Positions 35,185 to 42,961 are shown, numbered from the stretch's first letter. The stretch: DNA of 48,225 nt from Bacillus sp. FJAT-28004 (GCF_001280845.1 NZ_LGHP01000001.1:2799151-2847375); one strand, 5' to 3'. Notes: generated from the sequence alone by a model not told the origin. Numbers and translations: made by a program.

Positions 35185-35201
35185 TGTAACGTATTCTAAC
35201 A
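35185..35201. promoter_or_regulatory. GlnR/TnrA-type nitrogen-control site
   Basis: TGTAACGTATTCTAACA fits TGTNA-N7-TNACA exactly. It overlaps the spacer/-35 region of the guanidine operon promoter, a placement more typical of repression than activation. A near match with one mismatch, TGTTA-N7-TGACG, is at 35368-35384, before the permease gene. The rest of the 35202-35431 gap is AT-rich with no other recognisable element. Confidence 0.6.
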
Positions 35202-35431
35202 TCAGTTTTTCTAAGTGGCAACACATTTTTTTTGAAAAAAATTTTATTTCTCCTCAAAATTACAATCAAAGCGTTGATGTATATGGTTTTTATCGTATTT
35301 TCCGGGATATCTGTTTCGAATTGTTCGGAAGTTACCCTCTTGTTTTTTGAAAAATTACCTGCAACAATGTTAGGAAACATGACGCGTAATTTTTAACGGA
35401 ATGGCTTGGAGTAAAAAGGAGGATGAAACCG

Positions 35432-36766
35432 ATGCAACAATCTACTGAGTTAAAACGGAACTTATCTTTATCTCACGTCGTCACGATGGGGCTAGCCTGG
35501 ATGTCGCCGATGATTTTTTTCACCAGCTTCGGTGTATTGCATGAAGGCTCGGGAGGCTTGCTGCTTGGTGCCTACGTGCTTGCATTTATTGCCATTATGT
35601 TCACCGCCGCCAGCTACGGCCAGATGGCGAAGGCATTCCCCGTATCTGGATCGGCGTACACGTACGTGGCGAAGTCGATGAATCCCTTCTTAGGATTCGT
35701 CGTCGGCTGGGCGATATTGCTCGATTATTTATTCTCCTGCATCATTGCCGCTCTCATGTTCGGCATTAATCTGAATGCCCAATTCCCTTCGGTACCGTCC
35801 TTCGTCTGGATCATTCTGCTGATCATTGTCGTAATGGTCATTAATATCATCGGCATTAAAACCTCGGCTAATGTCAATAAAATATTCGTTGTGCTTCAAG
35901 TGCTGTTCATTGCTGGCTTCTGCGCGTTGCTCGTCTATCAAGCAGTGAAGAACGGCTTCACGGCGGGCTTCAACCCGCTTCCGGCAAACGGCGGCATATC
36001 GTTGTCCACACTGCTGGCAGGCGCTTCGCTCGTATGCTTCTCATTCCTCGGATTCGATTCCATCACGACAATGGCCGAAGAAACGAAGGACCCGCAGAAG
36101 ACAATCCCGCGCGCCATTATGATTATCGTCCTTCTCGCCGGCATCATGTATTTCGCAACAGCCTATTTGATTCAGCAAATATACCCGACATTTTCGTTCA
36201 GCAACGTCGATGCGGCCGGCTACGAGCTTATGCAGACGATTGGCGGCAGCACGCTCGCGGCTATTTTCACCTTCGTCATTATTTTTTCCATTCTGTCCCA
36301 AGGCATGTCTTCAATGACGACCGTATCGCGACTGCTCTTCGTTATGGGAAGGACGTCATTACTTCCGAAAGGCAGCTTCGGTTCTGTTCACGCGAAATAC
36401 CGCACGCCAGTATTCAACATCTTGCTCGTCAGCATCATTACGCTTGGTTCATTATTCATCAGTCTTGAGATTGCGATCAAGTTCGTCAGCTTTGGCGCTT
36501 TAACCGCCTTCCTGTTCGTCAACTTGTCCGTCATTTTCCATTACATCGTCAGAAACAAGCGAAAGCGGGCGAGCGATCTCATTCTTCGCCTGCTCTTCCC
36601 GCTGATCGGCGCGGCATTCGTCTTCTATCTCATCACATTGCTAGATTCCGCCTCACTGCTACTCGGCTCCGGCTGGCTGGCTCTCGGCCTCGTCTACTAC
36701 GCTTTCAAACGGTTCAAGAAAATGGATCAGAACCTGGCTATCACCGACCTTGAGAACGTCGTATAA
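35432..36766 (+). CDS. APC-superfamily permease, candidate guanidine/amine importer
   Basis: A 444-residue amino acid/polyamine/organocation permease with about 12 helices. The N-terminal LSHVVTMGLAWMSPMIFFTS replaces the usual helix 1 GxG region, SYGQMAKAFPVSGSAYTYVA is the typical helix 2-3 segment, and SFLGFDSITTMAEETKDPQK with TIPRAI is the conserved helix 6-7 loop. The second ATG is chosen, nine bases after AAAGGAGG; the first ATG abuts that site. It diverges from the guanidine operon and shares its control region, so import of guanidine or a related cation is plausible. The substrate is not shown by the sequence. Confidence 0.9.
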   Translation: MQQSTELKRNLSLSHVVTMGLAWMSPMIFFTSFGVLHEGSGGLLLGAYVLAFIAIMFTAASYGQMAKAFPVSGSAYTYVAKSMNPFLGFVVGWAILLDYLFSCIIAALMFGINLNAQFPSVPSFVWIILLIIVVMVINIIGIKTSANVNKIFVVLQVLFIAGFCALLVYQAVKNGFTAGFNPLPANGGISLSTLLAGASLVCFSFLGFDSITTMAEETKDPQKTIPRAIMIIVLLAGIMYFATAYLIQQIYPTFSFSNVDAAGYELMQTIGGSTLAAIFTFVIIFSILSQGMSSMTTVSRLLFVMGRTSLLPKGSFGSVHAKYRTPVFNILLVSIITLGSLFISLEIAIKFVSFGALTAFLFVNLSVIFHYIVRNKRKRASDLILRLLFPLIGAAFVFYLITLLDSASLLLGSGWLALGLVYYAFKRFKKMDQNLAITDLENVV

Positions 36767-36847
36767 CCGTACAGTCCCACCTGAGCCATGAATAAATACT
36801 CTCTGTAGAAAGAAAATAAAGTATTAGACTGGACCCAACTATGAAAA

Positions 36848-36924
36848 CAGCGGCAGCCGTGGACGAGAAATAAAGTCCAAGACTGCCGCTGATTTATTGA
36901 ACTATCGTTCCCCGTTAGCTTAAT
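36848..36924 (+). repeat. Dispersed structured repeat, copy 4 (hairpin and right end)
   Basis: Hairpin CAGCGGCAG (36848-36856) with CTGCCGCTG (36883-36891), inner pairing GGAC with GTCC, then TTTATTGAACTATCG and right core CCCGTTAGC (36911-36919). The left core is absent. It lies between the permease gene (+) and the leftward lipoprotein gene, and could also act as terminator for the permease. The rest of the gap 36767-37071 shows nothing else. Confidence 0.85.
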
Positions 36925-37071
36925 CAAAAGTTGGTTACAGAAAAATTACTTTGCCACTCCTGGAGTCCACTTTCGGGCATAAAAGAAAAACACAAACTCT
37001 TGGTTGTGCTTTAAATGAAGCTTTATTCAAATATCGTATTCAAACACCATCCTTCTCTTTCTCATTCCCTA

Positions 37072-37452
37072 TTATTCTTTAGTGATTTTTATATTTTCTT
37101 CTTTCCCATCCCAAATAATTCTAATCGAGATTTCTTCTTCAAGTTGGTATGGATAATTATCTATAGTTGAACTTTCTACTTTTCCTTCTTTCAAAGGAAA
37201 AGTTCCACTTTCATTTAAATAAGTCCCTTTAATTTCGTAATCGATCTTACCTTCATATACACTATTTCCTGTGTATTTTATTGTGTATCTCCCCTCATTC
37301 TTCTCTTTGTCATTTGTAGCCATACTAATATCAAAGACAACATTCCAATTCTCGCTTTTACCTTTAAATGTTATTTTCTCTCCTTTTGAGCATCCTGATA
37401 TTATCGATATCATAAGAATAATAGTTATAGTTGCCTGTGATATATTTTTCAT
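37072..37452 (-). CDS. Small lipoprotein, unknown function
   Basis: A 126-residue protein with an N-terminal lipoprotein signal ending in IISGC (Cys21), then a mature part of about 105 residues rich in beta strands, Lys and Glu (KITFKGKSENWNVVFDIS, EGRYTIKYTGNSVYEGKIDY). GAGGTG precedes the ATG. AT-rich, isolated, with a structured repeat downstream. I do not recognise a family beyond the general pattern of small Firmicute beta-sandwich lipoproteins. Confidence 0.8.
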   Translation of the reverse strand: MKNISQATITIILMISIISGCSKGEKITFKGKSENWNVVFDISMATNDKEKNEGRYTIKYTGNSVYEGKIDYEIKGTYLNESGTFPLKEGKVESSTIDNYPYQLEEEISIRIIWDGKEENIKITKE

Positions 37453-37514
37453 TTTTCACACCTCTATTTCCATTTACATCCTATACGTAAACTCTAAGGG
37501 ATTTGTTACGCATA

Positions 37515-37598
37515 ACTGCCCGTTAGCTTAATAAAATGAGCAGGCCACCGCAGCACCTGCTCATCAATACGTTATTCAACTATCGTGTCCCGTTAGCG
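37515..37598 (+). repeat. Dispersed structured repeat, copy 5 (complete)
   Basis: Left core CCCGTTAGC (37519-37527), TTAATAAA, hairpin ATGAGCAGG (37536-37544) with CCTGCTCAT (37556-37564), TTCAACTATCG, right core CCCGTTAGC (37589-37597). It ends 23 bases from the stop of the leftward gene at 37621. The hairpin and loop are identical to copy 1. Confidence 0.92.
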
Positions 37599-37620
37599 CA
37601 GAAAAGGCAACATGCACTGT

Positions 37621-38127
37621 TTATTTTTTCCGATTGTAGTCAATCCACATTGACCGATTACCTTCGTTCAGTAAAATATCTATTGTAGAGCCAGACATAA
37701 GTTCAATCATGAATCCTTGTTCCACGGTATGAAATGTTTTAATAAACTCTCTGTTTCTTATTTTTTTTAATTCTTCTTCATAGAAATCCATGAATGTTTT
37801 TTCATTAGCATAGGTTAAGTAAAAAGGGGAACAGGCATCTTCTTTTCCCTTAAGAACCGTTCTGTTGGGGAGTGGGATTGATATATGTGTCAGTTCCGCC
37901 TTATAGTCGCATTCATAAACCTTGCTGGAGAAAAAATAACTTTTTACATAATTGTTGAATTCCGCATTCCAAAAGTAAAATCCACATAAAACAACCAGCG
38001 GTGTTGTGACAAGGAGAGTTTTTTTCATCGGACCTAAATCTTTTTTAATGCCGAAAATCACAATGATTACAATCAAAGCAACTAACAATAAACCACTATA
38101 GAAAAAATAGAGAATATTTCCCGCCAT
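37621..38127 (-). CDS. Small membrane protein, unknown function
   Basis: A 168-residue protein with two N-terminal helices (about LYFFYSGLLLVALIVIIVIF and KKTLLVTTPLVVLCGFYFW) and a C-terminal soluble domain of about 105 residues. ATG 38127 is chosen because AAGGGGG lies about eight bases upstream; a longer frame to 38172 runs through that site. No known family recognised. It stands alone between two structured repeats. Confidence 0.78.
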   Translation of the reverse strand: MAGNILYFFYSGLLLVALIVIIVIFGIKKDLGPMKKTLLVTTPLVVLCGFYFWNAEFNNYVKSYFFSSKVYECDYKAELTHISIPLPNRTVLKGKEDACSPFYLTYANEKTFMDFYEEELKKIRNREFIKTFHTVEQGFMIELMSGSTIDILLNEGNRSMWIDYNRKK

Positions 38128-38209
38128 GTAATCGCCCCCTTTTGTAATTATAGACGAAAACAACAAAAACAATGTTGTGCATTAACTACGCGTCGCTGGG
38201 TTGCGTAAG

Positions 38210-38288
38210 CCTGCCCGATAGCGCAACGACGGCAGCCATGGCCGGCTGCCGTTGTGTCGTCATTAAGCTATCGTACCCGTTAGCGTAA
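38210..38288 (+). repeat. Dispersed structured repeat, copy 6 (complete)
   Basis: Left core CCCGATAGC (38214-38222), hairpin ACGGCAGCC (38229-38237) with GGCTGCCGT (38244-38252), outer pairing extended by CAAC with GTTG, TTAAGCTATCG and right core CCCGTTAGC (38276-38284). It ends 20 bases from the stop of the leftward VOC gene. Confidence 0.92.
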
Positions 38289-38307
38289 TGAGAATACTCA
38301 ATAGAAT

Positions 38308-38700
38308 CTACTCAACGAACTTAGATGTGGCATGTACCACTAACATATTACCGCTGGGATCAAAGAAGTCAAAATCCATTCCTAGAATTTCACCTTCGAC
38401 TACCCCTCTGTTTTCTCTGATTTCGCCAATCTGTACCCCTTTACTCTGCAAATCGGTCAACAACTTCCGAATATCTACTGCTTCAAAACCGATAACGACA
38501 GACATCATTCCCTGGTGCAATTCCGTTTCACACAGAAAAATGGACGGACCTGAAGGAAGCGTAAGAATAGTCATCTTATTGTCCGGTCTTTTCCAATGAA
38601 CCTTGAATCCCAGATTACCTATATACCATTCGGTAGATTCCTCAAGATTTTTAACTGGAACCTGTAGGTGTGAAACGCTTTCAACAATAGTCTCAATCAA
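38308..38700 (-). CDS. VOC family protein
   Basis: A 130-residue vicinal oxygen chelate protein: first module VSHLQVPVKNLEESTEWYIG with NLGFKVHWK, second module VIGFEAVDIRKLLTDLQSKG ending in DFDFFDPSGNMLVVHATS. The His at the start of the first module is a usual metal ligand. The start is TTG, nine bases after AAGGAA. Possible small-molecule or drug binding or modification. It stands alone with its own upstream region and a repeat on each side (full copy 6 downstream, half copy 7 upstream). Confidence 0.88.
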   Translation of the reverse strand: MIETIVESVSHLQVPVKNLEESTEWYIGNLGFKVHWKRPDNKMTILTLPSGPSIFLCETELHQGMMSVVIGFEAVDIRKLLTDLQSKGVQIGEIRENRGVVEGEILGMDFDFFDPSGNMLVVHATSKFVE

Positions 38701-38875
38701 TTTGCTTCATTCCTTTCTGTAATCAGATTTGATAAAAATGAAATTCATTTACACCTATGGCTACCAGATCCACTTATCCACTTAACCGGTAGCCTTTGTT
38801 GATGATTCCTCTTACGCACTAAATATTACCATATCTCAGTGATATAAAATTAAATTTCGGCATACATCGTTGCGT

Positions 38876-38898
38876 TAACCTGCCCGTTAGCTTAACGT
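38876..38898 (+). repeat. Dispersed structured repeat, copy 7 (left end only)
   Basis: The left end (TTAACCTGCCCGTTAGCTTAA) with core at 38883-38891 is present; no hairpin or right end follows. It lies 97 bases downstream of the leftward lipoprotein gene that ends at 38995. Confidence 0.8.
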
Positions 38899-38994
38899 TC
38901 TTGTATTCACGACGCCCCACCACCCTAAAGGAGCGAAGCGTGAATATGGTATTATGTGAAGTACAAGCCTTCTTGAAATCACTGACAAGATTAA

Positions 38995-39426
38995 TTAATG
39001 TGTTTCAATTCCTATTTTTTGTTCTGAGTTAATTCTAAATTCCTTCAATTCGATATTCAGTTTTTCAATCCCCTGTTTATCTAATCCCTGAGTATTTAAA
39101 TAAAATGAGCCCGAAATTACTTCTGAAGAACTTCCATTAATGGTTTTGTTAATTTCATTTATTAGCTCATTGTCTTCTAATCTTTTACGAAGATCGTCTG
39201 ATAATATGGGCTCAACGGTCTTTATTAATATTGCTTTCCTAGTTTTATTCCAAAGATTAAAGTTATAAGATACTAGGGTTTTATTTAAATCTCCACCTAG
39301 ACCAAAAGATATTGAATTAATAACTAAACCGTCATCGACCACATCTTCAGGTGGATTATTCTTACTGCATCCAATAAGAATTAAAATTAGAATAGATGTA
39401 AGCAGGATCTGCATAAATCTTCTCAT
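38995..39426 (-). CDS. Small lipoprotein, unknown function
   Basis: A 143-residue protein with a lipoprotein signal, hydrophobic core ILLTSILILILIGC with Cys20, and a mature domain of about 120 residues (INSISFGLGGDLNKTLVSYN, SSSEVISGSFYLNTQGLDKQ). ATG 39426 follows AAGGAG by seven bases. The pattern suggests an extracellular beta-sandwich, like FxLYD or similar Firmicute lipoproteins, but no family is certain. Alone between repeats. Confidence 0.8.
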   Translation of the reverse strand: MRRFMQILLTSILILILIGCSKNNPPEDVVDDGLVINSISFGLGGDLNKTLVSYNFNLWNKTRKAILIKTVEPILSDDLRKRLEDNELINEINKTINGSSSEVISGSFYLNTQGLDKQGIEKLNIELKEFRINSEQKIGIETH

Positions 39427-39542
39427 TAATTCACTCCTTGGCATTTATATATTTCACGCTTTGCTTGTATTTCACATAACGTCTTATTTACGAACTTCGT
39501 GAATTACTCTTTCCATAAGTATTCGCGAACTGATTAAGCTAT

Positions 39543-39615
39543 CCTGCCCGTTAGTTGAGCGAAGGGCTGCCAAGTGGCAGCCCTCTCGATGTTGAACTAT
39601 CGTTACCCGTTAGCA
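39543..39615 (+). repeat. Dispersed structured repeat, copy 8 (complete)
   Basis: Left core CCCGTTAGT (39547-39555), TGAGCGA, hairpin AGGGCTGCC (39563-39571) with GGCAGCCCT (39576-39584), GTTGAACTATCG, right core CCCGTTAGC (39606-39614). It lies 219 bases downstream of the leftward gene ending at 39834. The rest of the gap (39616-39833) shows no gene. Confidence 0.92.
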
Positions 39616-39833
39616 CAAATTCTTTAAATGTTCCTCTCCAGATTTTTCAGGTAACGTTCGTGCATTACCGACGTCCAAACAGCTTAAGTGACCGCAGGGA
39701 ACGGGTCGTCAGACTTAGCTGGTTGAATGTATCGCCTGAATAAACTTCTTGGAAATCCTTCTTAACGATCAAAGGCGAATGCCCGCAGTAGGAATGTTGT
39801 GTTAACTGATGCCACATCTTCTTCGAATGGGCT

Positions 39834-40166
39834 TCAATCATATTTCTTTACGTACAGATATTTATCTCTATTAAAGAAAATATAATATGGCATGATAAAA
39901 GGATTTAGATAATTCAATCCCTCTATTGGACTTCCACATTTTAGTTTTATAATTTCATTTTCTTTTATTATTATTTTCAATTTATTACTTCTACACCAAT
40001 CAATTTTCAAGTATACTTCATATTTTCCTGGTTCTAATTCAATTTTAAGAGCACCACCGTCTTCAATCGTTCCCTTCTCGAAATCATTTATCATAACTAT
40101 ATAGTTCCTTATTTTATTTACATATTGTGATGATCTATTTATTTCGATATACGAAAGAGAATCCAA
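39834..40166 (-). CDS. Small hypothetical protein, PEGA-like beta fold
   Basis: A 110-residue protein. The central part (RNYIVMINDFEKGTIEDGGA, then LKIELEPGKYEVYLKIDWCR) resembles short PEGA or transthyretin-like beta proteins in which a polar ligand region ends in KIDWCRS. The C-terminal 25 residues are hydrophobic and aromatic (YLNPFIMPYYIFFNRDKYLY), possibly membrane-associated. Start TTG, seven bases after AAGGGGTG. Function unknown. The upstream gap to 40478 shows no other gene. Confidence 0.72.
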   Translation of the reverse strand: MDSLSYIEINRSSQYVNKIRNYIVMINDFEKGTIEDGGALKIELEPGKYEVYLKIDWCRSNKLKIIIKENEIIKLKCGSPIEGLNYLNPFIMPYYIFFNRDKYLYVKKYD

Positions 40167-40478
40167 ATTATAACACCCCTTTGAATTGATATTTCAATAA
40201 ATGGTTTTAAAGTATCTTTAAGTGGTTTCAGCTGACTCCTAATCCACTCACTCGCATATCCCTCTCATAAAGCTAGATAAGCAAGTTCGCCTAATCTCCC
40301 TCCGTAGAGTGATAGACGAAGCTATTCATCATCTTCGACTTCCGTTGTCATCAGACTGTGGACTCTAGATGCAAAGGATATCTTCGATGCTGCCAAGTAT
40401 GGGTTGTGTCTGAAATACTTATCATTGTGTTCACCTCTTATAACATTAAACGTATATAAAAGCATTTTATTACGTCAA

Positions 40479-40552
40479 ACTGCCCGTTAGCGTAGCGAAG
40501 GGCTGCCATAAAGCAGCCCTTCGGGGGTGGAACTATCGTGACCCGTTAGCGA
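40479..40552 (+). repeat. Dispersed structured repeat, copy 9 (complete)
   Basis: Left core CCCGTTAGC (40483-40491), GTAGC, hairpin GAAGGGCTGC (40497-40506) with GCAGCCCTTC (40513-40522), GAACTATCG and right core CCCGTTAGC (40542-40550). It ends 11 bases from the stop of the leftward gene at 40563. Confidence 0.92.
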
Positions 40553-40562
40553 AACAAATAAA

Positions 40563-40814
40563 TTAAATCTTTTTGTCTTTTTGATTCTTTATGTTTTGTT
40601 TGTAGCGCATAATTGCAAGAGGTAAATTTCCAACTCCAAGAAGAAAACAAGATATAATAGGTAACAATTGAGGTATCGTGGGATAATTTGGTTTGCCGTC
40701 TCCTACAGGTCCTGTTTTAGGTTGATGAATATCCCAATACACATATACAAGGCCGACTAGCGGTATTATTATACATAAGACACATGTAACTATATGGACT
40801 ACAAACTTGTTCAA
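40563..40814 (-). CDS. Small membrane protein, two helices
   Basis: An 83-residue protein with helix 1 FVVHIVTCVLCIIIPLVGLV and helix 2 LLPIISCFLLGVGNLPLAIM, joined by a proline-rich loop (HQPKTGPVGDGKPNYPTIPQ), and a basic C-terminal tail. Start TTG is eight bases after GAGGAG. Unknown function. Confidence 0.72.
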   Translation of the reverse strand: MNKFVVHIVTCVLCIIIPLVGLVYVYWDIHQPKTGPVGDGKPNYPTIPQLLPIISCFLLGVGNLPLAIMRYKQNIKNQKDKKI

Positions 40815-40847
40815 GTCTCTGTCTCCTCAATGAAAATCTTTCGAATT

Positions 40848-40994
40848 CTAATTTTGAGCTCTAAAAGGGGTTAGTTTTTTTCTCCTAAAGCTTTTAATTA
40901 CAAACATTACGACTAATATGAGCAGAAGCGCACTAAGGATTGTGTAAAATATTGATGAAATATTGATACAGTTTCGTGTACCTCCGTGTACCGA
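40848..40994 (-). pseudogene. Remnant of a small single-helix protein
   Basis: A leftward reading ends FYTILSALLLILVVMFVIK, SFRRKKLTPFRAQN stop: one clear transmembrane helix with a basic tail. No start codon exists between the upstream in-frame stop and the helix, so this is a truncated gene end, or a gene using an unseen start. Confidence 0.35.
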
Positions 40995-41040
40995 CTGTTA
41001 TAGTCAGTTTATACGGTTCCAAACCTTGGAAAGTTACGTA

Positions 41041-41073
41041 AACCTGCCCGTTAGTTCAATAAAACAGCGGCAG
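41041..41073 (+). repeat. Dispersed structured repeat, copy 10 (left end)
   Basis: AACCTGCCCGTTAGTTCAAT with core at 41047-41055, then AAAACAGCGGCAG, the first arm of a hairpin whose second arm is lost. Downstream of the leftward VanZ gene, beyond its terminator. Confidence 0.85.
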
Positions 41074-41125
41074 TTCTATACCACAATGAAAGTTTCATAG
41101 AAAAGCATTATTTTGGTAAGAGCAT

Positions 41126-41164
41126 AAAAAGGGCTTTCAGATCGCTAATCTGAAGCCCCTTTTT
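41126..41164 (-). terminator. Terminator of the VanZ gene
   Basis: AAAAAGGGCTTTCAGAT (41126-41142) pairs, with one bulge, with ATCTGAAGCCCCTTTTT (41148-41164). On the minus strand it is followed by a T-rich run, 83 bases past the VanZ stop. Confidence 0.82.
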
Positions 41165-41246
41165 AGTGTCATTAATGTAGGCTATGTATACAAACGTCAA
41201 ATTGTTAGCGCTACCTTTATGCCCTTCCAAATCGACGATGTTCTTA

Positions 41247-41846
41247 TCATGGCTTGTTTCCAGCATTGAATATATATTGTGAGAAAGGATCTAATTTAAC
41301 ATTATATTTTTTTACATATTTCACATATACAGATGAAAATAGCTTGAAGAAAATGAAACCAATACAAGAACCGGCGAAGTTATAAAATATATCATTAATA
41401 TCAATTATCCGATAAGGATAACGTAACAACAGAGACAATACTAATTGAAGACTTTCAATAGTTAACGTCAATACTAGTCCGCTTAATATTACTTTTTTCC
41501 ATGTTGAGTTAATTAAATAGTTTATCAAAAAACCAAATGGGACTAGTAATAGAACATTTAATAGTTGTTCTCTGGACAGAAATGAAAAATGCTCTTTTAG
41601 CCAAAGTGGCTTAAAATTAATGAATAACAGTGTGCCCTCAACATCTTGCCTTAGACTCTCTAAGAGGCCACCGAAGGGAATAGGTAATAAAGTTAATTTT
41701 AATACGGACAACATGTAAAAAAAGAATATCGATAAAAAGAATAAGTACTCTAAGCTCATTTTTTTTAGAAACTTCCCGACTAACAAAATCACAAGAAGTA
41801 ATGGAAAGAAGTAGATATAAAGCAATGTAAGACTCATATCTATCAT
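41247..41846 (-). CDS. VanZ-family membrane protein
   Basis: A protein of about 199 residues with five to six helices. VanZ marks are LLLVPFGFLINYL, the acidic helix ESLQLVL and DINDIFYNFAGSCIGF. VanZ gives low-level teicoplanin resistance in enterococci, but most homologues have unknown roles at the membrane. Start: ATG 41846 is 11 bases from GGAGG; an ATG at 41855 lies two bases from it, and a further frame start exists at 41864. Monocistronic, with terminators on both sides. Confidence 0.88.
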   Translation of the reverse strand: MIDMSLTLLYIYFFPLLLVILLVGKFLKKMSLEYLFFLSIFFFYMLSVLKLTLLPIPFGGLLESLRQDVEGTLLFINFKPLWLKEHFSFLSREQLLNVLLLVPFGFLINYLINSTWKKVILSGLVLTLTIESLQLVLSLLLRYPYRIIDINDIFYNFAGSCIGFIFFKLFSSVYVKYVKKYNVKLDPFSQYIFNAGNKP

Positions 41847-41868
41847 GCGTAACATATCCTCCATAAAG

Positions 41869-41896
41869 GTAAAGGACCGTTTTCACGGTCCTTTAC
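41869..41896 (-). terminator. Terminator of the secreted protein gene
   Basis: GTAAAGGACCGT (41869-41880) and ACGGTCCTTTAC (41885-41896) form a 12-bp perfect stem with a four-base loop, 14 bases past the leftward stop. Confidence 0.8.
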
Positions 41897-41909
41897 CCGA
41901 TCCTAATTT

Positions 41910-42374
41910 TTAATTTGTAACTGTACCCGAACCCGTAATTCTCCAATAATCATGCAGACCTTTATTCCAAACCATATAATATTCACCGATGTTATCTTCA
42001 TCATCTACCGATGAGGCCGAAGGGAATTCTTCACTAAACGTCATAGAAGCACCTTCATTTGCGGCCGGCTTGACCTTGAAATTCCCAATAAAATCATCAC
42101 CGAAAGCCCCGTCATCATCACTAATGTTAACAGAAATTTCTCGAGGACTGGGGGTACTACCGGGTAACCGTTCAGCTGATTTAAGAGTGCCTGAAACCGT
42201 TATTCCTCTAGATGTGTCTGCCAAATTATGAAATTGACCATTTGCTTGTCCATCAAGAAAATAAAATGACATGTCTATACTCCAGGAAGCAGAAGCAGCA
42301 TAAACTGGAACTGACGCAAGTACGGTAACCATTGTAACCAACATAAACAATCCGTGTCCTATTTTTTTAAACAA
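41910..42374 (-). CDS. Secreted protein, unknown function
   Basis: A 154-residue protein with a Sec signal peptide (basic start, LFMLVTMVTVLASVPVYA, cleavage after AAS or VYA) and a mature beta-rich domain (WSIDMSFYFLDGQANGQFHN, YWRITGSGTVTN). No cysteine, no anchor, so probably released. Start TTG follows AAAGGGG by nine bases. No family recognised. Confidence 0.78.
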   Translation of the reverse strand: MFKKIGHGLFMLVTMVTVLASVPVYAASASWSIDMSFYFLDGQANGQFHNLADTSRGITVSGTLKSAERLPGSTPSPREISVNISDDDGAFGDDFIGNFKVKPAANEGASMTFSEEFPSASSVDDEDNIGEYYMVWNKGLHDYWRITGSGTVTN

Positions 42375-42835
42375 AACAATAAACCCCTTTCTTGGTATGC
42401 AGTTTGTTGAAATAACTGGTAGTTGTGATTCTACTCAGTCCTTAGCTTTTTTTCTCCTCTCCACTATCTTCGCTGTGAGTCATTATTATCACATTAAAAC
42501 TACACAAATTAATACTGTATTAAATGAAATATACTGTACTTTTCCCATGTAAAATACCGAAAAATCTGTATTTTTTCTAACATACGCATTAAAAAGTCTT
42601 CAATTTTCAAAAAAATTCTTTATATATTCATTCTAGATATCTTTTATCGATTTAATATAATTAGCTTAATTTACCTGAGAAATGCTTAACTTGAAGGAAA
42701 TTCGCTTTTTGATTTCATACCTTCTATTACTACGAAAAACGGGTTATTCTACCAAAAACGTCGTCCAGTGTCATAGTCTCATTAAATCAAATATATGATT
42801 AATTCTATATAGGTAAAACTTGTACACCTATTATA
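42375..42835. other. AT-rich gap
   Basis: About 460 bases, very AT-rich, probably including the promoter of the secreted protein gene. No gene, repeat core or stable hairpin was recognised. Confidence 0.5.
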
Positions 42836-42961
42836 AACGCTCTTATGGAGTCGTTTCATCGCGTGCTGCAAGAAATATGTTCCAATGCGGAAGCTATTAA
42901 ATCATTACATGGCCAAGAACACCAAGTCTACGACAACATCAACACGTTCCATTGTCTGTAA
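42836..42961 (+). pseudogene. Transposase fragment (DDE integrase core)
   Basis: A rightward reading NALMESFHRVLQEICSN continues for 25 more residues to a stop at 42961. NAxMESFHxxLxxE is the catalytic-Glu helix of IS3-type DDE transposases. Both ends are missing. It overlaps the last 23 bases of the leftward membrane protein gene, so an insertion or deletion may have reshaped that gene's 3' end. Confidence 0.6.

Noticed and set aside
35174..35380. Leftward frame of 68 residues upstream of the guanidine operon
   Set aside because: It overlaps the promoter and GlnR/TnrA site of the riboswitch, is AT-driven, has no ribosome binding site and no protein-like pattern.
39555..39743. Rightward frame of 62 residues
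   Set aside because: It begins inside repeat copy 8 and runs through its hairpin, so coding is unlikely.
36848..40552. CRISPR array
   Set aside because: Spacing between repeats is irregular (about 300-900 bases), genes lie between them, and no cas genes are present.
36848..41073. Repeats as true integron attC sites
   Set aside because: The attC consensus needs an inverted pair RYYYAAC and GTTRRRY. Here the two CCCGTTAGC cores are in direct orientation and GTTAGCT does not fit GTTRRRY. The arrangement is integron-like, but the site is not attC.
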